From positions 124,001-188,000 of the forward strand of contig NZ_BMZQ01000005.1 of the NCBI RefSeq assembly GCF_014652875.1: a DNA stretch of 64,000 bases, in the 5' to 3' direction. A program made the position numbers and the translations under genes. The stretch is from Tianweitania populi. Lineage in GTDB: Bacteria > Pseudomonadota > Alphaproteobacteria > Rhizobiales > Rhizobiaceae. How positions within the stretch are numbered: position 1 is the stretch's first letter; each line of letters starts with the position of its first letter. Below, piece by piece: positions 17,818 to 26,967 of the stretch. Under the pieces are notes generated by a model. That model searched no databases. It was not told the DNA's origin and saw nothing but the letters and a program-made list of their open reading frames with translations.

Positions 17818-17954
17818 GCTTGGCTCCTTGCTGCCTTCGTTCTGCAAGGATCATCGCTGGTCATCTACCTCCGGTGTTGCTTGATCTTGGCATTGTCTTG
17901 CCTAATCCTCCAAGCCGGCTTGCGTGGAGCTTCGGCTGGCGCTAGCCTGTGAGG

Positions 17955-18854
17955 ATGACCTCCGATCTGCTCCACACCGCAATCCGTGTTGCTGAACACC
18001 AGCCTGTTCGAACAGGTATGGCGTCCACATCGATTCCAGGCCTATCCGTGGTCCGCGAGATTATACCAAGCCCACTCCAGCACGCGGTCAACCGCCCCTT
18101 GGTGGCGCTGGTGCTTCAAGGCAGCAAGCGTGTCGCGATGGGAGCGAGCTCCCTCGATTTCGGGGCCGGGGAGTCTCTGTTGATTACGGCCGACGTGCCG
18201 ACCGTCAGCCAGATCACCCGCGCAAGCCTGGCTGCGCCATATATCTCCGTCGTCTTCGAGCTGGATCCCGCAGTGATCGCTGAGCTGGTTACGGAGATCG
18301 GGCCTTTGCCATTCGTGGCCGGAGCACCGGTTCGGGTGGACCCAACCGAAAGGGAGGTGGCAGACGCAACCCTGCGCCTACTGAGACTGCTTGATCGCCC
18401 CGCGACAATCCCGGTGTTGCAGGCGCAATTATTGCGGGAACTGCATTACTGGCTGCTGATGGGACGTCATGGCGGAGCCATTCGCACGCTCGGCATCCCC
18501 GGTAGCCATGCTCAGCGGATCGCGCGGGCCGTCAGCCTGATCCGCAGTGATTTCGCAAAGCCGCTGCGTATGGAACAGCTGGCGATGGCGGCTGGCATGG
18601 GCGTTTCGTCTTTCCATGCACATTTCCGCGCGGTGACATCTTTGACACCGCTGCAATTCCAGAAGCAGCTGCGGCTGATTGAGGCTCGCCGGCTGATGTT
18701 GTCCGACGGGGAGGCCATCAGCAATGCGGCTTATGCCGTCGGTTACGAGAGCGTCCCGCAGTTTACCAGGGAGTATGGCCGGCTGTTCGGTGTGACGCCG
18801 GCGCGAGACATGCGAGCCACGAAGCTCGGAGAGGCTGCCTCTTTGATTGCGTAA
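17955..18854 (+). CDS. AraC-family regulator with AraC_N domain (YqhC-like)
   Basis: 299 residues (a GTG at 17949 is also possible). The N-terminal cupin-like AraC_N domain (HAVNRPLVALVLQGSKRV, FGAGESLLITADVPT) is followed by two HTH motifs in the C-terminal 100 residues: MEQLAMAAGMGVSSFHAHFR and ISNAAYAVGYESVPQFTREY. YqhC-like proteins often control an adjacent aldehyde or quinone reductase; here the divergent SDR is the likely target. Confidence 0.9.
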   Translation: MTSDLLHTAIRVAEHQPVRTGMASTSIPGLSVVREIIPSPLQHAVNRPLVALVLQGSKRVAMGASSLDFGAGESLLITADVPTVSQITRASLAAPYISVVFELDPAVIAELVTEIGPLPFVAGAPVRVDPTEREVADATLRLLRLLDRPATIPVLQAQLLRELHYWLLMGRHGGAIRTLGIPGSHAQRIARAVSLIRSDFAKPLRMEQLAMAAGMGVSSFHAHFRAVTSLTPLQFQKQLRLIEARRLMLSDGEAISNAAYAVGYESVPQFTREYGRLFGVTPARDMRATKLGEAASLIA

Positions 18855-18888
18855 ATTGCTGGCCACGCCCAGCAGCAACCGCAAACGA

Positions 18889-18915
18889 AAGGTCGCCTTT
18901 CCATTCGGCGACCTT
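18889..18915. terminator. bidirectional terminator between convergent genes
   Basis: AAGGTCGCC / GGCGACCTT, a 9-bp stem with a 9-base loop, between the ends of the AraC gene and the binding-protein gene. T- or A-containing flanks on both sides suit termination in both directions. Confidence 0.6.
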
Positions 18916-18937
18916 CCATGTTCATGCGGGGGCGAGC

Positions 18938-19789
18938 TTACGGCGTGACGTCGAAGCCGAACCACTTTTCGGACAGGCGCTTGACGGTGCCATCGGCCTT
19001 GGCAGCCTCGATGGCCTCGTCAAACATCTTCTTCAACTCCGGCTCGTTCTTGCGCAGGCCAACGGCCACGCCGCGTCCGAGAATACCGCCCTTGAAGTAA
19101 GGTCCGGTCATCACGATGCCCTCGTTGCCCGGCTTCTTGGCAGCGTCGGTGAGGTAGGCGAGCGAAGCGACGATAAGGTCGACGCGGCCGGAGCCAAGAT
19201 CGAGATCGTGCTGGTCTGTCGTCTTGTATTCTTGGATTTCGATGGAATCCTTGAAGTACTTGTCCAGCAGCGACAGGCCGAGCGAAGCGCTTTGAACGCC
19301 GACCGTCTTGCCCTTGATCTCAGCCGTCACATCATCGATCGCCTTCTGAACTCCAGCCTCATCCTGTGCGAGGTAGAGCGTCTCGCCCGTATGAGGAAGC
19401 TTGGCATACGGGCTGTCCTTCAGCGTTGCGAAGGTCTGAGGGGTGAGGCCGTAGGAGATAGAGAAATCGATGGTCTCTTCGCGCTTCGGCGTGGCGGTCA
19501 AGCCAGCCATGATGGCGTCGAACTTGCCGGCGGTGAGTGCGGGGATGATGCTGTCGAAAGGCTGCGCCACCATCGTGCACTCGATCTTCATGCGTGCGCA
19601 AAGATCCTTGTAAAGATCGACTTCATAGCCATCCAGCGAGCCATCCGGATTGGTGAAGTTATAAGGACGGAAAGCGCCTTCCGTCGCGATGGTGAGCTTG
19701 GTCCACTTCTTCTCTTCCGCATACGCAGAGGCGGTGGTCAGAACCAGCGCGGAAACGATCAGTGTCTTCAACAGTCTCGTAGTCTTCAT
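18938..19789 (-). CDS. orphan polar amino-acid ABC substrate-binding protein
   Basis: 283 residues with a signal peptide (MKTTRLLKTLIVSALVLTTA, cleavage near AYA). It belongs to SBP family 3: TIATEGAFRPYNFTNPDGSL, the GYEVDLYKDLCARM helix, and the ligand-pocket segments DAIMAGLTATPKREETIDFS and GKTVGVQSASLG. It resembles lysine/arginine/ornithine or opine binding proteins. No permease or ATPase gene is adjacent: the next minus-strand gene upstream is the rhodanese, 195 bp away. It must therefore share a transporter encoded elsewhere or act as a sensor. Confidence 0.9.
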   Translation of the reverse strand: MKTTRLLKTLIVSALVLTTASAYAEEKKWTKLTIATEGAFRPYNFTNPDGSLDGYEVDLYKDLCARMKIECTMVAQPFDSIIPALTAGKFDAIMAGLTATPKREETIDFSISYGLTPQTFATLKDSPYAKLPHTGETLYLAQDEAGVQKAIDDVTAEIKGKTVGVQSASLGLSLLDKYFKDSIEIQEYKTTDQHDLDLGSGRVDLIVASLAYLTDAAKKPGNEGIVMTGPYFKGGILGRGVAVGLRKNEPELKKMFDEAIEAAKADGTVKRLSEKWFGFDVTP

Positions 19790-19919
19790 GTGAATACCCT
19801 TGGGTGGCTACCCGGAAAGCACCGCCATCAGCGGTCCAACCAGCTTGGACAACGCTGCATTATCACGGCTTTTTAGCCAGCGACATTGCCAGGACTAACC
19901 CGTCGGGCGTTTGTGGATG

Positions 19920-19964
19920 GGACGGTAGGCCGGTTGCTCGGTAAGAGCCGTCAGCCTGCCGTCC
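19920..19964 (-). terminator. long hairpin downstream of the sulfur operon
   Basis: GGACGGTAGGC pairs with GCCTGCCGTCC (one G-T pair), and a second stem GCTC/GAGC sits inside. It starts 20 bp past the rhodanese stop codon. It has no clear T tract, so it may end or stabilise the operon transcript. Confidence 0.4.
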
Positions 19965-19983
19965 GCAGAAGCTCCATCTATGC

Positions 19984-21549
19984 TCAGCGGACTACGTGGA
20001 AGTTGGAGACGCCATCATTGGCGAGCTGCGCGACCAGTTCGAGCTCCCAGTCGATATAGGCCTGCATGTTGGCTCTTGCATTGTCCGTGCCTTCGTAGGG
20101 CCGTTTGTAGACGTCGATTGGCTCCGACAGATAGTTGGCTTCGCTATCGAGTCCGTAGCCAGCCGCGTGCCATGCCTCTGTGCCGCCAGCCAGGATCAGC
20201 AACTCGCGCGATCTTAAAGCGGATATTTCGGTCAGGTTCGCGGCGGCAACACGGCCGTCAGGCGAAGTGAGAACCAACGGATCGTTCCCATCTAGCGTTG
20301 CAACGTCGCGGGCAAGCTCCGGCCCTGATGCAAAGTAGGCGCCGGGGATATGGCCCTTGCGGTAGGCAGGACTGCGGGCGAGGTCGACGACGACCACTTC
20401 GTTTAAGCGATCGTGCAGTTCGTGCGGCGTGATGGCACGGAATGCCCTCTGACCGTTTGGTGAAATCGGACTATCCTCCGCCGCAGGCAGATCCGCTGCT
20501 TCAGAGAGAACAAACACGTCCCAACCCATCTGGATCAGCCAGGACGCCGCCATCCGTGCGCGGACGCCATCGTCGTCATAGAGGACGACACGAGCACCGC
20601 GCACGCCGAGCCATTCATCGGTTGCCTGAACAAGCTGGCCGCCGGGTGCGGATGCAAAGCCGGCTGGGTGCCCGGCAACGTATTCGCGGGGATCGCGGAC
20701 GTCGAGTGTGTAGAGCGTGCGTGTCTCTGCCTCGCTGCGAAAGCGGGAAAGATCCTCTGTTCCGATAATGGGCACGCCGACATGCTCAGCCCACCTACCA
20801 GCGCGCGAACGCGCGTGGCTGCGCGCTTCGTTGGACGGCGTGTCGACCCGCGCGCTTTGGTGGCTTTCAAGCCCCAGCCCTTCAAGCGTCCAGCCGATCG
20901 TTCCGTTGCGCAGAGCCACGACGCGGTTAGGGATGCCGGCATTGACGAGGCTCTGCGTGCCAATGATCGACCGCGTGCGTCCAGCGCAGTTGACGATGAC
21001 GAGCGTTTCCGGCGACGGCGCGACGTCGTGGATGCGGTAAACGAGTTCGCCGCCGGGCAGGCTGCGCCCACGCGGAATGCTCATCGTGTTGTATTCTTCG
21101 AAGCGGCGTGCATCCACCACCACAACATCCTCTTGTGTCTCGAGGATCTGCTTTACTTCATTGGCCGGCAGCGACGGGGTGTGGCGGATTGCTTCAACGA
21201 GTTCGCCAAAGGCTTTCGAAGGCACGTTGACATCTCGATAGACTTCGCCGACCTCACGATAAGCTGAAAGGCCGCCTTCGAGGATCGCGACGTCGCTATA
21301 GCCGAGAGCGACAATGCGCGTGGCGGCTCGCTCGGCATACCCCTCACCATCATCATAAACGACGATCGGCGCCCCAAGCCGCGGCACGAGTGTGGGAAGA
21401 GATATTTCCACTTCGCTGACCGGCACGCTGAGCGCAAACAACGGATGAGCTTCGGAAAAAGGGCCCTCCTCGCGCACATCGAGCAGGGCGACTTCGCGCC
21501 CGGTTTTCCAGAAGGCGCGAAGTTCCTTGGGGGTGATCGTCTTTGTCAT
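19984..21549 (-). CDS. four-domain rhodanese-like sulfurtransferase
   Basis: 521 residues made of four rhodanese-type domains: about 5-100, 115-225, 255-355 and 370-475. Only the second has a catalytic cysteine (C188 in VNCAGRTR). The matching loop positions in domains 1, 3 and 4 read VYDDGEG, LYDDDGV and LTSPDGR, so these are inactive structural or regulatory copies. Last gene of the organosulfur operon, 26 bp after the DszC/SfnB-like monooxygenase. I infer that it handles sulfite- or thiosulfate-derived sulfane sulfur released by the monooxygenases. Confidence 0.88.
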   Translation of the reverse strand: MTKTITPKELRAFWKTGREVALLDVREEGPFSEAHPLFALSVPVSEVEISLPTLVPRLGAPIVVYDDGEGYAERAATRIVALGYSDVAILEGGLSAYREVGEVYRDVNVPSKAFGELVEAIRHTPSLPANEVKQILETQEDVVVVDARRFEEYNTMSIPRGRSLPGGELVYRIHDVAPSPETLVIVNCAGRTRSIIGTQSLVNAGIPNRVVALRNGTIGWTLEGLGLESHQSARVDTPSNEARSHARSRAGRWAEHVGVPIIGTEDLSRFRSEAETRTLYTLDVRDPREYVAGHPAGFASAPGGQLVQATDEWLGVRGARVVLYDDDGVRARMAASWLIQMGWDVFVLSEAADLPAAEDSPISPNGQRAFRAITPHELHDRLNEVVVVDLARSPAYRKGHIPGAYFASGPELARDVATLDGNDPLVLTSPDGRVAAANLTEISALRSRELLILAGGTEAWHAAGYGLDSEANYLSEPIDVYKRPYEGTDNARANMQAYIDWELELVAQLANDGVSNFHVVR

Positions 21550-21575
21550 GTCTTTCCTCGAATACGGTGTCGCGC

Positions 21576-22826
21576 TCAGAAGAAGGCGCCGGTCGGCGGC
21601 AAGGCACCGTTCAGATAATGATCGCCGAGAACTCGTTCCTTGTAGATGCGCGGATTATGCGCGGCGATGACCTTGAGGTTGCGCCAATGACGGTCGAGCG
21701 CCTTCGAGCTCGAAACGGCGCTGCCGCTGCCGACGTCGAGCAGAAGGCCGGCCAGGTTCGCCGCCACTTCGTCCGTTACCACCTTCGCCTCCGCGGCCGC
21801 GATGCTGGCTGCAATCGACAGGGCGCCGGCTTCCGGCGATGCTTCTTTCGCCCAGGCGAGATCGAGCGCGGCGATGGCGCGATCGACCGTGCCGAGGATC
21901 GCAGCGCGGTAAGCGGCAATCCGCCCGATCACCGTCTGGATCTCTGGCTCATCGGTCGGCTTTTCAGCAAGCGCGTGGTAGAAGTTGCGGCTGCGCGAGC
22001 GGACCAGCGCCAGCGCATCCTGCAAGATGCGGGTGACGATGCCGGAGATGATCGTGGTCAGATAAACCTGATGGAAGGTGAAGCCGTAAAGATAGGGATC
22101 ATTCTCGCCCCGCTCGGGAAGTTCGTAAAGGTCTTCTGGCGCCACGCCCACATCGGCAAAGATCGTTTTACCTGAGCCTGTCAGCTTCTGGCCGAAGCCG
22201 TCCCAGTCATCGTCAAGCGTCACGCCATCTGCTTTGGTCGACACGAGGAATTGGGCGATCTTGCCTGTTCGTCCATCCAGTGCCGAGGCGAAGAGGTGGT
22301 CGGCATAGATGTTGCCGGTGCTATAGATCTTGGTGCCGGTGACACGATAAGCGCCATCGGCATCGGACCACCGCAGGGCCGAGCCCGGAACCTGGCCGCG
22401 GCTTCCGGCGGGTCCGCCGCCTGCTTCGGAGAAGGCCACGCCGAACATCCTGTTCTGTGCGGCAAGGGCTAGAACGCGCTGCGAGAACGGCTCGGCTGCC
22501 GTTTTCGCGTGTTGCTCGACAGCGTAGAAGTGGTTGCGAAAGACATGCGCAATGTTGGGATCGGCGGTCGCGAGATCACGAGCGAGGGCAAACAGGTCTG
22601 GAAGTGTGATGCCCGCGCCGCCTTGGTTCACCGAAAGGCGGACTGCACCGAAACCGCGCTCCTTCAACAGCCGCGTTTCTTCGAAGATCGGACGACGGAA
22701 AACATCGCGCTCCGCAGCACCGGCCGCGAAGTCCGCGAACAGCGGATCCAGGCCCAGCCGGCGCGTGACCGGATGCCAGACCAGTTGCGCCGCGGCGGAA
22801 GCATCAAAGGTTGAGACTTGCAGCAT
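21576..22826 (-). CDS. acyl-CoA dehydrogenase-fold flavin monooxygenase (DszC/SfnB-like)
   Basis: 416 residues from an ATG preceded by GAGGG; the longer TTG start overlaps the upstream stop. It has the acyl-CoA dehydrogenase fold (N-terminal helices, AFSEAGGGPAG loop, C-terminal helical bundle) but groups by pattern with sulfur-acquisition oxidoreductases and DszC, which use reduced flavin to oxygenate organosulfur compounds. The position inside an ssu-like operon with a flavin reductase supports this role over fatty-acid oxidation. Probably soluble and cytoplasmic. Confidence 0.85.
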   Translation of the reverse strand: MLQVSTFDASAAAQLVWHPVTRRLGLDPLFADFAAGAAERDVFRRPIFEETRLLKERGFGAVRLSVNQGGAGITLPDLFALARDLATADPNIAHVFRNHFYAVEQHAKTAAEPFSQRVLALAAQNRMFGVAFSEAGGGPAGSRGQVPGSALRWSDADGAYRVTGTKIYSTGNIYADHLFASALDGRTGKIAQFLVSTKADGVTLDDDWDGFGQKLTGSGKTIFADVGVAPEDLYELPERGENDPYLYGFTFHQVYLTTIISGIVTRILQDALALVRSRSRNFYHALAEKPTDEPEIQTVIGRIAAYRAAILGTVDRAIAALDLAWAKEASPEAGALSIAASIAAAEAKVVTDEVAANLAGLLLDVGSGSAVSSSKALDRHWRNLKVIAAHNPRIYKERVLGDHYLNGALPPTGAFF

Positions 22827-22834
22827 ATCAACCC

Positions 22835-24199
22835 TCAAGCGGCCGTGCCAACATGCCGGACAGGCTCGGCATCGCGCGGATCGACATAGTGAGCCAGCCC
22901 CAGGTGGTGGCGGAGCGTCTGTCCGGTGTAATCGGTGCGGAAGCGACCGGCCTTCTGCAGGATCGGGATGACATGATCGACGATGTCTTCGAGACCGCTC
23001 GTCTGCACGTCGATATTGAGGTTGAAGCCGTCGGCCGCACCCGTGTCGATCCAGTGCAGGATGTCAGCCGCGATTTGCTCCGGGGCACCAACCACCATGC
23101 GGTGACCGCCGATGATGTTGCTGAGGGCGGCCTGGCGCGCCGTCCATCCATACGTCACCGCTTCCGACAGGATCTGCTTGCGCGGCCAACGGGACGCGAT
23201 CGGCACCCTTGGCTCGGCTGCCTCGATGCGCGCGAACGGCAGCGGCTCGTCCAGCGGCAGGTCATCGGGATCGAGTGCGAAATGGCGGGCGAGTTCGCCA
23301 TGCAGGAAGTCGAGGTCGAGCCCGGCATCGAGATCGGCCTTGCGTCGCAGGGCCTCCTGTTCCGTGCCGCCGACGATCGGGAACAGACCCGGCATGACGA
23401 GAAGATCATCCGCGTTGCGACCGTTGGAACGGGCAAGCGCCTTCACGTCGGCATAGAACTTGCGCCCGCCCTCGATGACACGCTGCCCCGTGAACAGCGC
23501 ATCCGCATAGCGCGCGCCGAAGGCCTTGCTGTCTTCCGACTGGCCGGCTTGGAAGATCACCGGTCGCCCTTGCGGTCCGACCGGCGCTGACAATGAGCCC
23601 TTGGTGCGGAAATGCTTGCCTTGGATGTCGATCGGGCGCAACGCCTGTTCATCCACGAAGACGTTGCGGGCGTGATCGGCGACAATCGCCGCATTCGGCA
23701 ACGAGTCCCATAGGCCGGTGACAATCTCCGCGAACTCGCTTGCGCGACGGTAGCGTTCTTCCTGGTCGAAGCCTTGATCAAGGCCATAGGCAGCCAGCGC
23801 AACGGGCGACTGGCTGGTAATGATGTTCCAGGCCGCGCGCCCCTTGCTGATGTGGTCGAGCGTGGCGATCTGGCGCGCAACGACGTAGGGATGGCCGAAG
23901 ATCGTGGAGGTCGTGGCAACCAGACCAATGCGTTCCGTTACTTGGCTTAGTGCGGACAGAAGCGTGATCGGATCCAGCGCGCGCCAGGGCCGGTGAAAAG
24001 CTTCATCCACCAATCCTCCTGGTCCGTCGGCCAAGAAGAGCGCATCGATCTTGCCGCGCTCGGCGACCTTGGCGATGCGGATGAAAGCGTCGATGTCGCT
24101 GGAAAGGCCGGCGGCATCGGGCAAGGTCTTCCAGGCAGCATCGTGACGGCCGGATGCAAGCACGTTGACGCCGAGGCGCACAGGTTTGGCGGCGGGCAT
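22835..24199 (-). CDS. FMN-dependent LLM monooxygenase (NtaA/SnaA/DszA family)
   Basis: 454 residues preceded by AGAGGAG. A luciferase-like TIM barrel of the NtaA/SnaA/SoxA/DszA subfamily: LFLADGPGGL near residue 55, TSTIFGHPYVVARQIATLDH, GRAAWNIITSQ near residue 140, and PVIFQAGQSEDSKAFGARYAD near residue 230. It uses FMNH2 (supplied by the operon's flavin reductase) and O2 to cleave C-S or C-N bonds. The ssu-like transporter next to it points to a sulfonate, sulfone or thioether substrate. It sits between the binding-protein gene and the DszC-like gene. Confidence 0.9.
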   Translation of the reverse strand: MPAAKPVRLGVNVLASGRHDAAWKTLPDAAGLSSDIDAFIRIAKVAERGKIDALFLADGPGGLVDEAFHRPWRALDPITLLSALSQVTERIGLVATTSTIFGHPYVVARQIATLDHISKGRAAWNIITSQSPVALAAYGLDQGFDQEERYRRASEFAEIVTGLWDSLPNAAIVADHARNVFVDEQALRPIDIQGKHFRTKGSLSAPVGPQGRPVIFQAGQSEDSKAFGARYADALFTGQRVIEGGRKFYADVKALARSNGRNADDLLVMPGLFPIVGGTEQEALRRKADLDAGLDLDFLHGELARHFALDPDDLPLDEPLPFARIEAAEPRVPIASRWPRKQILSEAVTYGWTARQAALSNIIGGHRMVVGAPEQIAADILHWIDTGAADGFNLNIDVQTSGLEDIVDHVIPILQKAGRFRTDYTGQTLRHHLGLAHYVDPRDAEPVRHVGTAA

Positions 24200-24268
24200 G
24201 AGACGAACTCCTCTGGGTTCTGAAAAAGAAGGCGCGACGGCTGCCAGTCAGGTTCGGCCTAATGAAGA

Positions 24269-25276
24269 TCAGACGCGCAGAACATGGTCTGAAACAGTGA
24301 TGCGTTCGGGCAGGATGGAGCGTTCAGCCAGCCAGTCCGCCGCTTTCTGGAAATCGGCGAGGAAGCCTGTGTCATCGGCTTCGTAGAACTTGTTTTGACG
24401 CTTGTAGGCGACGAGATGATCGCGCACGGCGTCGCTGTACTGGCCTTCCTTCTGCGCGATGGTTTCGGCCTCCAGCGGATTGTCGCTGATCCACTGGCCT
24501 TCCTGATGGTAGGCGTCGATCACGGCGCGCACGAGGGCTGAGTTGTTCGTCGCGAAATCGCGCAGCGTGACCAGCGAGGAATAATCGATCAGGAAGTCGA
24601 GATCCGTTCCTTCGAAGAAGATGTCCTTGGCGTCATATTGTTCGCGCGCGATATCGACGGCCGGCGTCCACATCGACCAGGCATCGACGCGGCCTTGGCC
24701 GAATGCCGGCGAAGCGTCTGGCGGGTTCAGGTAGACGAATTCGACATCCTTGCGGTCCACGCCGTTCTTCTCAAGCGCTGCCACCAGCAGAAACTCACCC
24801 AATCCGGACCGATTGACGGCAACCTTTTTGCCGACGAGATCGGCAACGGAGTCGATGCCGGAGTCCTTCTTCACGATGATCGCGGTGGAGCGCGGCGTGT
24901 AGACGTTGAAGTTGGTGAAAACGAAGGGTGACCCGGCGATGATGCCGGCAAGGGCTGGCGTCGTGCTGCCCCAGAAGCCGAAATCGGCACTGCCGCCGAC
25001 CACGGCCTGAAGCGACGGAGCGTGGTTGGGAAAAGGGCCTACCCACTCGACCTTGATGTCTTCACCGGCAAGTATCTTCTCGAACTCGCCACGCTGCTTC
25101 GCCACGAGCGGCAACCCGCCGCGACCCCAGCCAAGGCGCACCGTATCGGTATTGCGGGTGCCTTGCGCTGACGCACTGCCCGTCAATGCGACGCCGGTTG
25201 CCGCGGCGCCAAGCGCCAGGGTCGCGCCTTGAAGAAGGCTGCGGCGGTTGATTTTGAAGTGTTTGGAAACCGTCAT
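24269..25276 (-). CDS. sulfonate-type ABC substrate-binding protein (SsuA-like)
   Basis: 335 residues. The N-terminus (INRRSLLQGATLALGAAATG) is a twin-arginine-type signal peptide ending near ASAQ. The mature part matches the NMT1/SsuA family: RLGWGRGGLPLVAKQRGEFE, SLQAVVGGSADFGFWGSTTP, and the VGKKVAVNRSGLGEFLLVAAL and QGRVDAWSMWTPAVDI segments. It is the periplasmic receptor for the ATPase and permease encoded just upstream in the same operon. Confidence 0.92.
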   Translation of the reverse strand: MTVSKHFKINRRSLLQGATLALGAAATGVALTGSASAQGTRNTDTVRLGWGRGGLPLVAKQRGEFEKILAGEDIKVEWVGPFPNHAPSLQAVVGGSADFGFWGSTTPALAGIIAGSPFVFTNFNVYTPRSTAIIVKKDSGIDSVADLVGKKVAVNRSGLGEFLLVAALEKNGVDRKDVEFVYLNPPDASPAFGQGRVDAWSMWTPAVDIAREQYDAKDIFFEGTDLDFLIDYSSLVTLRDFATNNSALVRAVIDAYHQEGQWISDNPLEAETIAQKEGQYSDAVRDHLVAYKRQNKFYEADDTGFLADFQKAADWLAERSILPERITVSDHVLRV

Positions 25277-25369
25277 GCTGAAACGTCCTGTCTGATGAAA
25301 GAGGGCAAAGGGATGACGTTCGACCGGCTGCAGCCTGTCGTGAAAGCCTTGGTTAAGAGTGTTTACGTG

Positions 25370-26077
25370 CTAGGCGGCGCGCTCGTGGAGCGTGACGCCG
25401 AGTTGGCCGAGAAGCTTGTGCCGCAAAGACTGGGGACCGCTTTCGGTCTCCGCTGCGACTTCGTATGTTGAAGCGATGCGACCACCGCGCATCACCAAAA
25501 TGCGGTCGGCCAGCGCGATGGCTTCATCCACGTCATGGGTCACAAGGAGAACGCCAGGCCGGTGCAGGGCAACGAGATCCTTGATCAGTTCGTGCATCTT
25601 GATCCGGGTCAGCGCGTCGAGTGCGGCGAAGGGCTCGTCCAGGAGAAGAAGCGACGGTTCGCGCACGAGGGCACGAGCAAGTGCAACACGCTGCGCCTGT
25701 CCGCCGGAAAGATTGCGAGGCCAGTCGTTTTCACGTCCGCCAAGCCCGACTTCTTGCAGTGCGGCAATGGCTTTCGCCTTGCCTTCCGCCGTGTCCATGC
25801 CGAGTGCCACGTTCTGCCAGAGAGGCGCCCACGGAAGCAGGCGGTGTTCCTGAAACACGACCGCAGGCTGGGCAGGTCCGTCGATCGAGCCGCCATCCAC
25901 CGGATCGAGACCGGCCAGCGCGCGCAAGAGCGTGGTTTTACCGCATCCGCTTTCACCCAGCATGGCGACGAACTCGCCGGGCTCGATGCGCAGGTTCAGG
26001 CCTTCGATGACGATCCGCTTGCCGTAGTGACGATGCAGGTCGCGAACGACGACCGCGGCGTTGTTCTGGAGGCTCAA
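25370..26077 (-). CDS. sulfonate-type ABC transporter ATPase (SsuB-like)
   Basis: 235 residues with all ABC ATPase motifs: Walker A LGESGCGKTTLLRAL, Q-loop VVFQEHRLLPW, signature LSGGQAQRVALARAL, Walker B LLLLDEPFAALD and the switch histidine in LLVTHDVDEA. The HRLLPW Q-loop is typical of the SsuB/TauB group. Overlaps the permease gene by four bases. Energises sulfonate-class uptake at the inner membrane. Confidence 0.93.
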   Translation of the reverse strand: MSLQNNAAVVVRDLHRHYGKRIVIEGLNLRIEPGEFVAMLGESGCGKTTLLRALAGLDPVDGGSIDGPAQPAVVFQEHRLLPWAPLWQNVALGMDTAEGKAKAIAALQEVGLGGRENDWPRNLSGGQAQRVALARALVREPSLLLLDEPFAALDALTRIKMHELIKDLVALHRPGVLLVTHDVDEAIALADRILVMRGGRIASTYEVAAETESGPQSLRHKLLGQLGVTLHERAA

Positions 26078-26937
26078 CGGCGTTCTCCCTTTGCATAGTT
26101 GGGATGCCAGGCGAGAAGCCGGCGCTCCAGGGCGCGCGCTGCGCTGTCGGCCAGCACGCCGATGGCGGCATAAATGACAATGGTCAGCACGATGACGTTG
26201 GTTTGCAGGAACTCACGCGCGTCCATGGCAAGGAAGCCGATGCCCTTTGTGGTGGCGATGGTCTCGGCAATCACAAGCGCAAGCCATGCAACGGCAAGGG
26301 CGTAACGCACGCCGGTGAGGATTGAGGGCAGCGCGCCCGGCAGGATGATCTTGGTGATGCGCCCGCGCAAGGAGAGCCCCGTGACCTTCGCAAGTTCCAG
26401 AAGCTTCAAATCGATCTGGCGGATGCCCAGCACGGTGTTGATGTAGATCGGGAACATCACGGCCAGCGAAACAAGGAATATCTTGCCGGCTTCGTCGACG
26501 CCGAACCAGACGATGACAAGCGGTAAGAGCGCAAGAAAGGGAATAGCCCGGATCATCTGGATCGAGCGATCGAGGAGCGCTTCGGCGAGCCGTGAGAAAC
26601 CAACGAGGATGCCGAGCGCAAAGCCGATGCTCCCGCCGATGGCGAAGCCGATCGCCGCGCGAAGCATGCTATAGCCGAGATGTTCAAACAGCGTGCCATT
26701 TGCTAGGAGCTTCCAGGCGGTGGCCACAACCGTGCTGGGCGCCGGCAGGACCTGTGGTCTTATCCAACCGAGATGTGCGGCCAGTTCCCAAGCGACCACC
26801 AGCAGAAGTGGCGCTAGCCAAGAGAGCGCCAGCAACTCGCTGTCCCGCAAAGCTCTGTGGGACCGGGTGTCGATCAAACCGCTTGAGCGGGATGATCGGA
26901 GCGTCGGGCCGGACGACAAGGACGTTTCAAGCGTCAT
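26074..26937 (-). CDS. sulfonate-type ABC transporter permease (SsuC-like)
   Basis: 287 residues with about six membrane segments. After a polar N-terminal stretch comes LLVVAWELAAHLGWI, then PSTVVATAWKLLANG, a feature of SsuC/TauC permeases. The coupling loop near residue 185 reads ELAKVTGLSLRGRITKIILPG, followed by GVRYALAVAWLALVIAET. It works with the SsuB-like ATPase. Confidence 0.93.
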   Translation of the reverse strand: MTLETSLSSGPTLRSSRSSGLIDTRSHRALRDSELLALSWLAPLLLVVAWELAAHLGWIRPQVLPAPSTVVATAWKLLANGTLFEHLGYSMLRAAIGFAIGGSIGFALGILVGFSRLAEALLDRSIQMIRAIPFLALLPLVIVWFGVDEAGKIFLVSLAVMFPIYINTVLGIRQIDLKLLELAKVTGLSLRGRITKIILPGALPSILTGVRYALAVAWLALVIAETIATTKGIGFLAMDAREFLQTNVIVLTIVIYAAIGVLADSAARALERRLLAWHPNYAKGERR

Positions 26938-26967
26938 GACAGATCCTGTTCGTTGAGGAGGGGACGC

